Shown here one piece after another: positions 8,397 to 18,350 of a stretch of 64,000 bases of DNA. A program made the position numbers and the translations under genes. Origin of the DNA: Thermocrispum agreste DSM 44070 (GTDB lineage: Bacteria > Actinomycetota > Actinomycetes > Mycobacteriales > Pseudonocardiaceae); the NCBI RefSeq assembly GCF_000427905.1, contig NZ_KE386604.1, forward strand, positions 672,648 to 736,647, read 5' to 3'. The first letter of the stretch is position 1, and each line of letters opens with the position of its first letter. Under the pieces are notes generated by a model. It was not told the origin of the DNA, searched no databases, and saw nothing but the letters and a program-made list of their open reading frames with translations.

Positions 8397-9445
8397 GGCG
8401 GTTGTCCATCCGCGGCGAACGCCGCGACGCCGATCCGTACGCCGGCGAGCCGTTGGGGGATCTGGCTCCGGACCGGGTGAGCACCGTGGCGGCCGACGAG
8501 GGCACCCCGCTTGCGGTTCAGGAGATCCTGCCGGACGAAGGCGGTGAGCCGGAGATCACGCTGGTCGGTGTGCACGGCTTCGCGCTGTCCAGCGCGACCT
8601 GGTACTTCCAGCGCCGGGACCTGGCCGCGCTGCGGCTGCCCCGGGTGCGCCAGGTGTACTACGACCACCGCGGCCACGGCCGGTCCGGCTCCAGCACCCG
8701 CGAGACCGGCACGATCGAGCAGCTCGCCGCCGACCTGCACGCCGTGCTGCGTGCGGTGGCCGGCGAGGGGCCGGTGGTGCTCGCCGGGCACTCGATGGGC
8801 GGGATGACCATCATCGCGCTGGCCGAGCAGGCACCGGAGCTGTTCACCGGCCGCGTCCGCGGGGTGTGCCTGATCACCACGGCCGCCGGGGAGGTCGGCA
8901 GCACCGGGGTGGCTCGGTCGGTGCTGGCCCGCTACAGCCCGATCGGCAGGCTGAGCGGCCTGGCGACGCTGCAGCCGAAGCTGGTCGAGCTGCTGCGCTC
9001 GGCGGGCGGTCGGATCACCAGGCAAGCGGTGCGGCGGCTGGCGTTCGGCGACAACCGGGTGCCGGAGAGCGTGCAGCGGTTCCTGCTGGCCGAGCTGGAC
9101 GGGACGCCGGTGCACCAGCTGGTGAACTTCATCGCCACGCTGGGCGAGCACAACCGCTACGACGCACTGCAGGCGCTCCGGGAGACCGATGTGATGGTCA
9201 TCGGCGGGGAGAAGGACCGGATCACCCCGATGTCGCACAGCGAACGCATCGTGGCCGAGCTGCCCGAGGCCGAACTGGTGTGCATCCCCGGCGCCGGCCA
9301 CATGGTGCAGCTGGAACAGCCGGAGGTGGTCAGCAGCCACCTCATCGACCTGGTGCAACGCTGTGCCGGGGTGGGCCGTGCGCCCTCGCGGCGCACGGCG
9401 GGTACGAGCCGGGGGCGGAAACGCACGCGGAGGTGGTTGCGGTGA
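8393..9445 (+). CDS. Alpha/beta-fold hydrolase
   Basis: About 350 residues from a TTG overlapping the alr stop. TTG at 8402 or GTG near 8478 are alternatives, and the N-terminus is uncertain. The family is clear from the oxyanion region GVHGFALSSATW, the DHRGHGRSG motif, the nucleophile elbow AGHSMGG and the C-terminal acid/His pair in GEKDRITP and GAGHMVQLEQP. There is no signal peptide. It sits between alr and tsaE in this actinobacterial cluster and overlaps both genes, so co-translation is likely, but neither neighbour reveals a substrate. Confidence 0.88.
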   Translation: MRRLSIRGERRDADPYAGEPLGDLAPDRVSTVAADEGTPLAVQEILPDEGGEPEITLVGVHGFALSSATWYFQRRDLAALRLPRVRQVYYDHRGHGRSGSSTRETGTIEQLAADLHAVLRAVAGEGPVVLAGHSMGGMTIIALAEQAPELFTGRVRGVCLITTAAGEVGSTGVARSVLARYSPIGRLSGLATLQPKLVELLRSAGGRITRQAVRRLAFGDNRVPESVQRFLLAELDGTPVHQLVNFIATLGEHNRYDALQALRETDVMVIGGEKDRITPMSHSERIVAELPEAELVCIPGAGHMVQLEQPEVVSSHLIDLVQRCAGVGRAPSRRTAGTSRGRKRTRRWLR

Positions 9446-9894
9446 AGCTGGAGCTGCCGACGCCCGAGGACACGGTGGACCTGGGCAAGGCCATCGGCGC
9501 CCAGGCCAGGGCGGGCGACCTGGTGCTGCTGACCGGTCCGCTCGGTGCGGGCAAGACGGTGCTGGTGAAAGGCATCGCGGCCGCGCTCGGGGTGCAGGGG
9601 CGGGTCAGCTCGCCGACGTTCGTGCTGGCCAGGGTGCACGAGCCCGGCCCGCGCGGGGTCGGCATGGTGCACATCGACGCCTACCGGCTGGGTGGCGACG
9701 TCGATCAGCTGGAAGACCTGGGGATCGACACCGCCGCGGACGACTCGGTGGTGGTCGTCGAATGGGGCGAGTTCGTCGCCGACCGGTTCGGCCCGGACTA
9801 CCTGCTGGTCCGGCTGGAGCGGCGGCCGGACGACGTGCGGGTGGCCGAGCTGGAACCGCACGGTTCCTGGAAGGGCAGGAGCCTGCCCGGCTGA
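9442..9894 (+). CDS. tsaE: tRNA threonylcarbamoyladenosine biosynthesis ATPase TsaE
   Basis: 150 residues. A P-loop GPLGAGKT at about 31-38 is followed by SSPTFVLARVHEP and HIDAYRLGG, both characteristic of TsaE. It is the ATPase that drives the TsaB-TsaD complex in t6A37 synthesis on ANN-decoding tRNAs. The GTG at 9442 overlaps the preceding stop and has a GGAGG 8 nt upstream; GTG at 9433 is less well placed. tsaB and tsaD are the next genes but one and three. Confidence 0.95.
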   Translation: MKLELPTPEDTVDLGKAIGAQARAGDLVLLTGPLGAGKTVLVKGIAAALGVQGRVSSPTFVLARVHEPGPRGVGMVHIDAYRLGGDVDQLEDLGIDTAADDSVVVVEWGEFVADRFGPDYLLVRLERRPDDVRVAELEPHGSWKGRSLPG

Positions 9895-9946
9895 CCCGTC
9901 CGTCCGGCTCGCCGACACCGCGCGTTCACGCCCGGCCAGCGGGTCG

Positions 9947-9952
9947 TACGCT
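9947..9952 (+). promoter_or_regulatory. Probable -10 element (TACGCT) upstream of tsaB
   Basis: TACGCT fits TANNNT and lies 9 nt before the tsaB ATG at 9962, in the 67-bp gap after tsaE. This suggests the tsaB-rimI-tsaD part of the cluster has its own near-leaderless start. Confidence 0.45.
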
Positions 9953-9961
9953 GGGAAGGTC

Positions 9962-10624
9962 ATGCTGGTTCTCGCCCTGGACACCTCGACCCCTGCGGTC
10001 ACCGCCGGTGTGGTCGAGCTGGGCCCGGACGGCGCCGAGACGCGCGCCGAGCGGGTCACGGTCGACGCGCGCGCCCACGGTGAACTGCTCACGCCGCATC
10101 TGCTGGAGGCGGTCGGCGCCGCCGGCATCGCGCTGAACGATCTGGCCGCCGTGGTCTGCGGCTCGGGTCCGGGACCGTTCACCGGACTGCGTGCGGGGCT
10201 GGCGACGGCGGCGTCGCTCGGCCAGGTGCTCGACGTCCCGGTGTATCCGGTGTGCGGGCTGGACGCCATCGCCGCGGAGGCGTCGGTCCAGGCGAAGTTG
10301 CTGGTCGTCACGGACGCCCGCAGGCGCGAGGTGTACTGGGCGGTCTACGACGCGGACGGCACGCGGCTGCACGGCCCGGCGGTGGACCGGCCGGACGAGA
10401 TCGACCTGACGGGCGTCGAGTACGTCGCCGGGCACGGGGTCCAGGTGTATCCGGATGCGTTCGAGCTGACCGCGGTGGAACCGTGGTACCCGTCGCCACG
10501 TGGCCTGGTGCTGGCGGCGGCGGACGAGCTGCGCTCCGGCGCGGATCCGGCACCGCTGACCGCGCGCTACCTGCGCCGCCCGGACGCGCAGGAACCCGGA
10601 CGGCCGAAGCGGGTGCTGGTATGA
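9962..10624 (+). CDS. tsaB: tRNA threonylcarbamoyladenosine biosynthesis protein TsaB
   Basis: 220 residues of the ASKHA-fold TsaB family. LALDTSTPAVTAGV and GSGPGPFTGLRAGLATA are the diagnostic motifs. TsaB is the non-catalytic partner that dimerises with TsaD for t6A formation. The start is set by the LALDTST N-terminus and the -10 box just upstream; an in-frame extension to the left runs through tsaE and is rejected. The TGA overlaps the next ATG by 3 nt. Confidence 0.95.
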   Translation: MLVLALDTSTPAVTAGVVELGPDGAETRAERVTVDARAHGELLTPHLLEAVGAAGIALNDLAAVVCGSGPGPFTGLRAGLATAASLGQVLDVPVYPVCGLDAIAAEASVQAKLLVVTDARRREVYWAVYDADGTRLHGPAVDRPDEIDLTGVEYVAGHGVQVYPDAFELTAVEPWYPSPRGLVLAAADELRSGADPAPLTARYLRRPDAQEPGRPKRVLV

Positions 10625-11142
10625 GCGCCGTGAGTGCCGAGAACGCCGTCACGCTCCGGCCGATGACCGGGCAGGACATCGACCGATGCCTGGTGCTGGA
10701 GCGCGAGCTGTTCGCCGAGGAAGGCCCGTGGAGCGCCCAGGCCTTCCGCACCGAGCTGAGCTCGGACACCCACTACCTGGTGGCGGTCGACTCGTCCGGC
10801 GAGATCGTCGGCTATGCCGGGCTGGCGGTTCTGGGACGGCAAGGCGACGCGGGTGGCGTCGAGACTGAGGTCCGCACCATCGCGGTGGCCCCGAGGGCGC
10901 GGCGCCGGGGCATCGGAACTGCGCTGCTGACCGCGCTGCTGAGCAAGGCGGACGAGCTCGACGCCCCGGTGTTCCTGGAGGTACGGGTGGACAACCAACC
11001 GGCGTTGCGGCTGTACGAGCGTAACGGCTTCCAGCAGATCGGGGTGCGCAAGCGCTACTACCGCCCGGTCGGCGTCGACGCCTACACGATGCGCCGCGAG
11101 GCACGCAGCGCCCGGGCCCGCGCCGAGGAGGCGACGGGCTGA
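10621..11142 (+). CDS. rimI: Ribosomal protein S18 alanine N-acetyltransferase RimI (GNAT)
   Basis: 173 residues. The GNAT acetyl-CoA loop [12 protein letters not shown] (Q/RxxGxG/A type) is near 90-100, and [25 protein letters not shown] is summarised by its VxxxNxxAxxLYxxxGF signature near 124-145. The family acetylates the N-terminal Ala of ribosomal protein S18. Actinobacterial versions are regularly encoded between tsaB and tsaD, and some are reported to have relaxed substrate range. Start and stop overlap both neighbours (ATGA, TGATG), so the three are translationally coupled. Confidence 0.92.
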   Translation: MSAVSAENAVTLRPMTGQDIDRCLVLERELFAEEGPWSAQAFRTELSSDTHYLVAVDSSGEIVGYAGLAVLGRQGDAGGVETEVRTIAVAPRARRRGIGTALLTALLSKADELDAPVFLEVRVDNQPALRLYERNGFQQIGVRKRYYRPVGVDAYTMRREARSARARAEEATG

Positions 11143-12188
11143 TGGCGAAGATCATCATGGGCATCGAGACCTCGTGCGACGAGACCGGGGTCGGCTTGGT
11201 GCGGTTGCACGACGACGGCACGGTCGAGCTGATCGCCGACGAGGTCGCTTCCAGCGTGGAGCAGCACGCCCGATTCGGCGGCGTGGTGCCCGAGATCGCC
11301 AGTCGTGCCCACCTGGAGGCCATGGCGCCGACGGTGCGCCGGGCGTTCGATGCGGCCGGCCTGACGCTGAAGGATGTCGACGCCGTGGCGGTGACCGCCG
11401 GTCCCGGGCTGGCCGGGGCGTTGCTGGTCGGAGTCGCCGCGGCCAAGGCCTACGCGGCTGCCCTCGGCGTCCCGCTGTACGGCGTGAACCACCTGGCCGG
11501 CCACGTCGCGGTGGACACGCTCGAGCACGGCCCGCTCCCCACGCCCTGCCTGGCCCTGCTGGTTTCCGGCGGCCACACCCAGTTGCTGCGGGTGGACGAC
11601 ATCGCGGGGAAGATCACCGAGCTCGGCTCGACGGTCGACGACGCCGCCGGTGAGGCCTACGACAAGGTGGCCCGCCTGCTGGGGCTGCCGTATCCCGGGG
11701 GCCCGCCGATCGACAAGGCCGCGGCCGGGGGCGACCCCGAGGCCATCGCGTTCCCGCGGGGGATGACCGGGCCGCGCGACGCCAAGTACGACTTCTCGTT
11801 CAGCGGGCTCAAGACGGCGGTGGCCCGCTGGGTGGAGGCCGCGGAGCGGCGCGGCGACGAGATCCCGGTCGCCGACGTGTGCGCGTCCTTCCAGGAAGCC
11901 GTCGCCGACGTGCTGACCGCGAAGGCGGTGGCGGCAGCGGCCGAGACCGGGATCGACACGCTGGTGATCTCCGGTGGCGTGGCCGCGAACTCCCGGCTGG
12001 CCGGGCTGGCCCGTGAGCGGTGCTCGGCGGCGGGTGTCCGGCTGCGGATTCCCCGGCCGCGGTTGTGCACCGACAACGGCGCCATGATCGCCGCGCTGGG
12101 AGCGCACGTGGTGGCGGCCGGGGTGCCGCAATCCTCCCTGGATTTCTCGGCGGCCCCCGGCCTGCCGGTGTCCACCGTCACGGTCTGA
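11142..12188 (+). CDS. tsaD: tRNA N6-adenosine threonylcarbamoyltransferase TsaD
   Basis: 348 residues. It transfers the threonylcarbamoyl group onto A37 of ANN-decoding tRNAs. IETSCDETG is at 8-16. The metal-binding HxxxH is NHLAGH with His117 and His121, and [28 protein letters not shown] and [10 protein letters not shown] are all conserved in the ASKHA core. The ATG overlaps the rimI stop. It ends 32 bp before the convergent phosphatase gene. Confidence 0.97.
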   Translation: MAKIIMGIETSCDETGVGLVRLHDDGTVELIADEVASSVEQHARFGGVVPEIASRAHLEAMAPTVRRAFDAAGLTLKDVDAVAVTAGPGLAGALLVGVAAAKAYAAALGVPLYGVNHLAGHVAVDTLEHGPLPTPCLALLVSGGHTQLLRVDDIAGKITELGSTVDDAAGEAYDKVARLLGLPYPGGPPIDKAAAGGDPEAIAFPRGMTGPRDAKYDFSFSGLKTAVARWVEAAERRGDEIPVADVCASFQEAVADVLTAKAVAAAAETGIDTLVISGGVAANSRLAGLARERCSAAGVRLRIPRPRLCTDNGAMIAALGAHVVAAGVPQSSLDFSAAPGLPVSTVTV

Positions 12189-12220
12189 CGCGGCGCGTCG
12201 TCCGTCGGTCCGGAGCGCTC

Positions 12221-13795
12221 TCACACGCGATGCAGCGTGGGATCCCCGTCTGCCACGACGAACGACGCGTCCGTGACGGCATTCGCGCCGGGTTGCGACA
12301 CCTTCGACAGAATCCGGAAGTCGGCGCGTACTTCGTCCGCGGTGAACTTGGTCCGCACATAGCCGCGCCGGTTCCGGAAGTACTTGATGTGCGGGTTCTC
12401 GCGCAGCACCTTCTCGTTGGTGCTGTCGTCCCCGTCGAAGCCGCTGGTGATGGACGTGGTGACGAATTCGACGGCCACGTCGTCCCCGGCCGAGCCGTCG
12501 TAGGCAGCTTTGACCTCGGCGGCCCAGTGCCGGTGCACGTCACCGGTGAGCACGATCCCGTTGCGCACCTGTGAGTCACGCAGCGCCGCGGTGATCTTCT
12601 GCTGAGAAGCGGCGTAGCCGTCCCAGGCGTCCATGCTGTATCCCTTGTCGGCACCGGCGACCAGGTCGCGGCGGGAGAAGAACACCTGCTGCCCGAGCAC
12701 GTCCCAGCGCGCGGTCGAGGAGCGGAACCCGTCGATGAGCCACTGCTCCTGGTCGGCACCGGTGATGGTGCGGTTCGGGTCGAGCCGCTCTTCGCAGCCG
12801 ACCTGGGTGCCGTCGCCGCACGCCTGGTCGGACCGGTACTGCCGGGTGTCGAGCATGTGGAACGTGGCCAGCGAGCCCCAGTGGTAGCGGCGGTAGAGCT
12901 GCATGTCGATGCCGTTCGGCTTGCTGATCGGCCGCAGCGGCATGTGTTCGTAGTAGGCACGGAAGGCCGCCCTGCGCCGGTCGAGGAACGCCTCGCCCGG
13001 GGTGTCGGTGTTTTTCTCCGGGGTCTGGTTCGCCCAGTTGTTCTCCACCTCGTGGTCGTCGAAGACCACCAGCCACGGCGCGGCCGCGTGCGCGCGCTGC
13101 AGGTCCAGGTCCGTCTTGTACTGCCCGTGTCGCTGGCGGTAGTTGGCCAGCGTGATGGTCTCCGGCCCGAGAACCTTGCGAACGTCCTTGGCTTTGGCCT
13201 TGTACTCGTACTGGTAGTCGCCGAGGTGCAGGATCAGGTCTGGGTTGTCCTCGGCCATCCTGCGGTACGCGGTGAAGTAGCCCTCGCCGTAGTGCGCGCA
13301 CGAGGCGAAGCACATGGTCAGCTCGCCGAGCGTGCCCGGGGCAGGCGCGGTGCGCGTGCGGCCGACGTCGGACAGGTTGCCCTCGGCACGGAACCGGTAG
13401 AAGTACTCCCTACCGGGCTCCAGGCCTTCCGGGATCACGTGCACGCTGTGGGCGTAGGCCCGTACCGCCTCCACCGACCCGCGCTGCACGATCTGGGTGA
13501 ACTTCTCGTCGGCTGCCAGCTCCCACTCCACGGTCACCGTCTTGTCCGGCATCCCGCCGTAGCCGTCTGCCGCCGTCGGGTTCGGCGCCAGCCGAGTCCA
13601 CAGCACGACGCTGTCCGGCAGCGGATCACCGGACGCGACTCCCAGGTTGAAGAACGGCCCCCTCGGCAGGCGCACCCCTGCGCCTCGGGTGGCCTGTGCG
13701 CGGGCCAAGGCGCCGCCGATCGCGGCCAGGCCGAGCGCACCGGCCCCTCCCAAAAGGACCGCCCTGCGGGTGACAGGCGTAGTCGTGTCGGACAC
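12221..13795 (-). CDS. phoD: PhoD-like alkaline phosphatase/phosphodiesterase, Tat-exported
   Basis: 524 residues from the GTG at 13795, which has an AAGGGGG ribosome-binding site and gives a sensible Tat signal (TRRAVLLGGAGALGLAAIG, residues ~9-27). A longer frame begins at 13897 but would place the signal internally. After the N-terminal Fn3-like domain the metallophosphatase core shows FASCAHYGEGYF, LHLGDYQYEY, DDHEVENNW and GDVHRHWAAE, the metal-ligand motifs of PhoD (Fe/Ca enzymes). It is secreted and scavenges phosphate from phosphodiesters and monoesters. It is convergent with tsaD. No PHO box was recognised upstream. Confidence 0.92.
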   Translation of the reverse strand: MSDTTTPVTRRAVLLGGAGALGLAAIGGALARAQATRGAGVRLPRGPFFNLGVASGDPLPDSVVLWTRLAPNPTAADGYGGMPDKTVTVEWELAADEKFTQIVQRGSVEAVRAYAHSVHVIPEGLEPGREYFYRFRAEGNLSDVGRTRTAPAPGTLGELTMCFASCAHYGEGYFTAYRRMAEDNPDLILHLGDYQYEYKAKAKDVRKVLGPETITLANYRQRHGQYKTDLDLQRAHAAAPWLVVFDDHEVENNWANQTPEKNTDTPGEAFLDRRRAAFRAYYEHMPLRPISKPNGIDMQLYRRYHWGSLATFHMLDTRQYRSDQACGDGTQVGCEERLDPNRTITGADQEQWLIDGFRSSTARWDVLGQQVFFSRRDLVAGADKGYSMDAWDGYAASQQKITAALRDSQVRNGIVLTGDVHRHWAAEVKAAYDGSAGDDVAVEFVTTSITSGFDGDDSTNEKVLRENPHIKYFRNRRGYVRTKFTADEVRADFRILSKVSQPGANAVTDASFVVADGDPTLHRV

Positions 13796-13963
13796 CGGGA
13801 CCCCCTTCAACGCGGTGTGTGCAGTGACGCACATCACCGTGGCGAGGGAAGGGGGACAGAGCAACCGGCAGTGGTCTGCAGGTGGTGAATTCCTCACTTT
13901 CGACGTCAGCCGAAAGGGGTATGACGCTTGTCACCGGCGGGCAAGCACGGCAGGCGGACGCGG

Positions 13964-14560
13964 TCAGGCCGGGGGCGGGGTGGCTCCGCTCGCCGGACGG
14001 ACGGCCGCGCGCGCGGCCAGGATCGACGCGACCACGGACAGCACGGTGAGAGCCAGGCTCGCGTACAGACCGACCCCGGGTTCGATGTCGATGAAACGCT
14101 CCCCAGTGGCCACGTCCTCGTCGTGGATGGTCGAGCGAGGCACACCGAACCGGTCGGCCAGTGCATTCATCACGTCCCGGACGGTCGGCAGCGTGACCCA
14201 CGCCAGCACGATGGACACCAAGGCGGCAGCGGCCAGTCCGAGCCAGCTCAGCCAGCGCACGGTGGTCCACCGCGCCGACAGTGGTGATGCGGCCACGACG
14301 CCGCTGCCCACCAGCAGCAGGACCGCCACCGCGGCAGGCAGGGACGCCCAGGCCGTCCCGGACTCCGCCTCGATGGCGTTGGCCGCCGCCCCGGCCATGC
14401 CCGCCGGGCTGGTGGCGTCGAGGTGGGTGCTGACCGACGACCAGGTGAGGAACGAGAAGGTGGTGGCGGCGACGGCGGTGGCAATGCCGAACCATTGCGA
14501 CCACCGCGGCCATGTCGCCTCCGCTGGGGCTGCCGCCGGATTGTCGGGTGCGCCGGTCAC
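13964..14560 (-). CDS. Hypothetical four-helix membrane protein
   Basis: 198 residues from a GTG start. Hydrophobic segments lie at about 22-42, 75-93, 103-125 and 162-185. The loop between the first two is Ala/Glu-rich, and that between the last two is polar (DRFGVPRSTIHDEDVATGERFIDIEP begins as DRFGVP). I do not recognise a family. It lies between phoD (same strand, 168 bp downstream) and the divergent groES promoter region. Confidence 0.65.
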   Translation of the reverse strand: MTGAPDNPAAAPAEATWPRWSQWFGIATAVAATTFSFLTWSSVSTHLDATSPAGMAGAAANAIEAESGTAWASLPAAVAVLLLVGSGVVAASPLSARWTTVRWLSWLGLAAAALVSIVLAWVTLPTVRDVMNALADRFGVPRSTIHDEDVATGERFIDIEPGVGLYASLALTVLSVVASILAARAAVRPASGATPPPA

Positions 14561-14802
14561 AGTCGAGCTCTCTTTCCGCGGGCGGCCACGACGGTCCGCC
14601 GAGTGCCTGCCACGGTAGTCCTTGTCGCCGGCGGGCGGGTGCCTGAGCGCTGGGTGCGGTAGATCGACGTCACCGGTAGTCCTTGCCGTCGGCGAGCGCG
14701 CCCCGGCGCACTGGACGCTTGCTCGTCACGGCACGGGCGGGCTTTCGGTGCGATGTGTCGCCGACGGTCGGCACGGCGTGACCTTCGTCCGCGACTTACC
14801 CG

Positions 14803-14848
14803 GTGACCTGGTCGTTTGCCCCAGGTCACGGTGGCCAACGCAGGTCAC
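14803..14848. promoter_or_regulatory. Candidate operator: inverted repeat GTGACCTGG-N9-CCAGGTCAC plus a third half-site
   Basis: Perfect 9-bp arms at 14803-14811 and 14821-14829 with a 9-nt spacer are followed by a direct CAGGTCAC copy at 14841-14848. It ends 12 nt upstream of the groES -35. It is not a CIRCE or HAIR (HspR) element. The factor is unknown. Confidence 0.45.
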
Positions 14849-14859
14849 AGGGGGCCCGG

Positions 14860-14889
14860 TTGCACGGCTAGCACTCACATGGTTAGAGT
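14860..14889 (+). promoter_or_regulatory. groES-groEL1 promoter, -35 TTGCAC, -10 TAGAGT
   Basis: TTGCAC at 14860-14865, an 18-bp spacer, and TAGAGT at 14884-14889. The CIRCE element covers the spacer and -10, so HrcA binding would block polymerase directly. Confidence 0.6.
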
Positions 14890-14894
14890 GCTAA
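14868..14894. promoter_or_regulatory. CIRCE element (HrcA operator)
   Basis: CTAGCACTC-N9-GAGTGCTAA matches the CIRCE consensus TTAGCACTC-N9-GAGTGCTAA with a single mismatch in the left arm. It is the binding site of the heat-shock repressor HrcA and predicts heat induction of groES-groEL1. Confidence 0.95.
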
Positions 14895-14990
14895 GTGCAA
14901 GCGATGAACACGCCCGGCACCCGCGACGACGGGGGTGGGAGTCGTGACCCCAATTCCGACAACGCTTTCTCGACCGTGGAGGTCAACCCG

Positions 14991-15284
14991 GTGAGCGTGA
15001 ACATCAAGCCGCTTGAGGACAAGATCGTTGTCCAAGCGAGCGAGGCCGAGGAAACGACGGCTTCCGGTCTCGTCATCCCCGACACCGCCAAGGAGAAGCC
15101 CCAGGAGGGCAAGGTCCTTGCCGTTGGCCCGGGCCGCATCGACGACAAAGGCAACCGTATTCCGCTCGACGTGAAGGTCGGCGACGTCGTCATCTTCTCG
15201 AAGTACGGCGGCACCGAGGTCAAGTACAACGGCGAGGAGTACCTGATTCTCTCGGCCCGCGACGTGCTCGCGGTGGTCAACTGA
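14991..15284 (+). CDS. groES: Co-chaperonin GroES
   Basis: 97 residues, the usual length, from the GTG giving [14 protein letters not shown], with GGAGG about 10 nt upstream. A longer frame reaches back to CIRCE but would start at the transcription start and is rejected. The mobile loop [19 protein letters not shown] is summarised by its core TASGLVIPD (about 23-31). It caps the GroEL ring during ATP-driven folding. CIRCE lies about 100 nt upstream; groEL1 follows after 125 bp with a strong hairpin in the gap. Confidence 0.98.
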   Translation: MSVNIKPLEDKIVVQASEAEETTASGLVIPDTAKEKPQEGKVLAVGPGRIDDKGNRIPLDVKVGDVVIFSKYGGTEVKYNGEEYLILSARDVLAVVN

Positions 15285-15337
15285 CCTCGGCCGCGTGGCC
15301 GGATGTCCCCGGCCTGACGTGGTTTCTGTCAGCCAGA

Positions 15338-15370
15338 CGCCCCGGCCCCGCGGAAGAAGGGGCCGGGGCG
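15338..15370 (+). terminator. Strong hairpin between groES and groEL1 (attenuating terminator or mRNA processing site)
   Basis: A perfect 12-bp stem (CGCCCCGGCCCC / GGGGCCGGGGCG) with a 9-nt loop, followed by TTCGGTTTGTT. It looks like an intrinsic terminator but lies inside the operon, 40 nt before groEL1. It could reduce groEL1 relative to groES or stabilise a processed groES mRNA. Confidence 0.7.
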
Positions 15371-15385
15371 TTCGGTTTGTTGTGA

Positions 15386-17017
<1,632 letters not shown>

Positions 17018-17061
17018 TCACGGTCACGTCCCACGAGGACTGTCACTGGAATGTCCCCACC

Positions 17062-17100
17062 GGGGGCGGCTCCACCAGGGGCCGCCCCCCCGTTTTCGTT
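17062..17100 (+). terminator. Intrinsic terminator after groEL1
   Basis: Stem GGGGGCGGC / GCCGCCCCC (17062-17070 and 17081-17089) with a 10-nt loop, then CCCGTTTTCGTT. It lies 45 nt after the groEL1 stop. Confidence 0.8.
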
Positions 17101-17657
17101 GGAGGCGGGGGGTGTCGGGTTGGTGTCTCGGGTTCGTTGGAGGCAGAGGGCGCCGGGCAGGTGTCCCGGATCGTCGCGACCGGAGCGGATGACCGTCGGC
17201 TCGGCGCCGGGTTGGCCGAGTGCAGCCTGCCGACCCGTCCGCGCGGGACTCGTTCCCTACTGGGGAAGACCGTTGGCCTGGTCAGGTGCTCTTGGCGGTG
17301 GGGCGAGACTGTGATCAAGCGGGTGTGGTTCGGCGCACCGGGCGTGCCCGGTTGACCCGGATAGTGCGGTTCGCCGTGTTCGCGCTGCGCAGGCCCCGTT
17401 CTGGTCGGTCGTACTCGTTGACGGCTGCCTGGGCCGGTGCTGCGCGGCCGCTGTGACGAAGCGTGCCATCGCTCGTCGGCCGAGTGCTGCCGACTCCGGT
17501 GGAACCAGTGCTGCCGGTTCCGCCGGAACCAGTGCTGCTGTCGCCCACCGAGTCAGCGGCCGGTGTGTCACTGTCCGGCGGGACGCGGGCCGGTGTGTCA
17601 CTGTTCGGCGGGCCGCGGGAGCGTTCTGCCTGCAACGCTCGAACGGCCGGTACTCTG
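17097..17657. repeat. Gene-free stretch with imperfect tandem repeats
   Basis: About 560 bp between the groEL1 terminator and the whiB terminator. No reading frame resembles a protein. It contains a 38-bp imperfect tandem pair (17097-17134 and 17135-17172, starting CGTTGGAGGC), a 30-bp tandem pair with 28/30 identity (17558-17587 and 17588-17617, core GGCCGGTGTGTCACTG), and two copies of GGAACCAGTGCTGC near 17500-17540. The repeats look like replication-slippage products under drift. Confidence 0.6.
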
Positions 17658-17690
17658 CTTTCGCCTGCCCGGTGCCCGGACAGGCGAAAG
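17658..17690 (-). terminator. Terminator-like hairpin downstream of whiB
   Basis: Perfect 10-bp stem CTTTCGCCTG / CAGGCGAAAG with a 13-nt GC loop, 50 nt past the whiB stop on the minus strand. A second, imperfect GC hairpin (17691-17716) lies between it and whiB. Confidence 0.6.
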
Positions 17691-17739
17691 GGACGGTCTC
17701 CCGCAGGGAGCCGCCCCTTGGCGTGTGGTCGTGAGCTGG

Positions 17740-18054
17740 TCAGCCGCCGGCAGCCATGGCCAGCGCCCGCTCCTTCTTCTTCTGCGCCTTGATGATCGAC
17801 TCGCGTTCGGACTCCGACAGCCCGCCCCAGATGCCGTACGGCTCATGCACCGCCAGCGCGTGCGCACGGCAGATTTGCAGCACCGGGCAGGTTTGGCACA
17901 CCGCTTTTGCCCGGGCTTCCCGTCTGGCTCGCGCTGGACCGCGTTCCCCGTCCGGGTGGAAGAAAAAGGCACTGTCCATTCCCCGGCATGAGCCCTCCAG
18001 TTGCCAGTCCCAGAAATCGGCGTTCGGGCCGGGTAGCCTGCGTGTGTCTGCCAT
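17740..18054 (-). CDS. whiB3: WhiB-family iron-sulfur transcriptional regulator (WhiB3-type)
   Basis: 104 residues from the ATG at 18054 (MADTRRLPGPNADFWDWQ); a longer frame to 18126 is less likely. Four Cys form the [4Fe-4S] site: one in EGSCRGMD and three in VCQTCPVLQIC. They are followed by the turn GIWGG and a basic C-terminus KAQKKKERALA for DNA contact. WhiB proteins act with the principal sigma factor and sense redox or NO. The position beside groEL1 and upstream of the sigD/shbA region matches M. tuberculosis whiB3 (Rv3416). It has a strong promoter and an ~80-nt 5' leader. Confidence 0.93.
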   Translation of the reverse strand: MADTRRLPGPNADFWDWQLEGSCRGMDSAFFFHPDGERGPARARREARAKAVCQTCPVLQICRAHALAVHEPYGIWGGLSESERESIIKAQKKKERALAMAAGG

Positions 18055-18143
18055 GGTGATCCGCCTCACGTTCGCCGTGTGTTCCGGCTGGTCGTGCGCC
18101 GGAGCCGGGTTGCCCGGATGCTCCATTCGGCGCGGTGGCCGTA

Positions 18144-18172
18144 ACGTTAGAACCGCGCCAATAGTTGTTCAA
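18144..18172 (-). promoter_or_regulatory. whiB promoter, TTGAAC-N17-TAACGT
   Basis: On the minus strand TTGAAC (18172-18167), a 17-bp spacer and TAACGT (18149-18144) form a near-consensus sigma-A promoter in an unusually AT-rich patch. Transcription would start near 18137, giving an ~80-nt leader. Confidence 0.7.
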
Positions 18173-18315
18173 CAGAGCAAGGTCATTTCATTCATTAGAT
18201 ATCCCCCGCGCAAGTTAGACACCTCCATTTCGCGCACCCCAAGTGGACGTGATCGCCTGGTCAGGCGAGGTTTACCCACACCGGCTGGCAACTATTCACG
18301 ATCCGGCGGCTGAAG

Positions 18316-18344
18316 TTGCCGGGGCGGCCGGTGCCCGCGATATT
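18316..18344 (+). promoter_or_regulatory. Promoter TTGCCG-N17-GATATT for the MerR-like regulator
   Basis: A -35 at 18316-18321 and a -10 at 18339-18344 with a 17-bp spacer. GTG at 18351 is 6 nt after the -10, so a leaderless start is likely. It is divergent from the whiB promoter about 145 bp away. Confidence 0.55.
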
Positions 18345-18350
18345 GGGTGC

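Larger units (their letters stand above)
14561..14990. other. Intergenic region between the divergent membrane gene and groES
   Basis: No gene seen. It holds an imperfect ~27-bp direct repeat (GGTAGTCCTTG core, copies at 14614 and 14675, 61 bp apart), a perfect 9-bp inverted repeat at 14803-14829, and the groES promoter with its CIRCE element at 14860-14894. It continues with the ~95-nt groES 5' leader. Confidence 0.6.

Noticed and set aside
17315-17635. Ser/Thr/Gly-rich minus-strand ORF between groEL1 and whiB
   Set aside because: Its composition is simply the translation of imperfect tandem DNA repeats, without a start signal or family resemblance.
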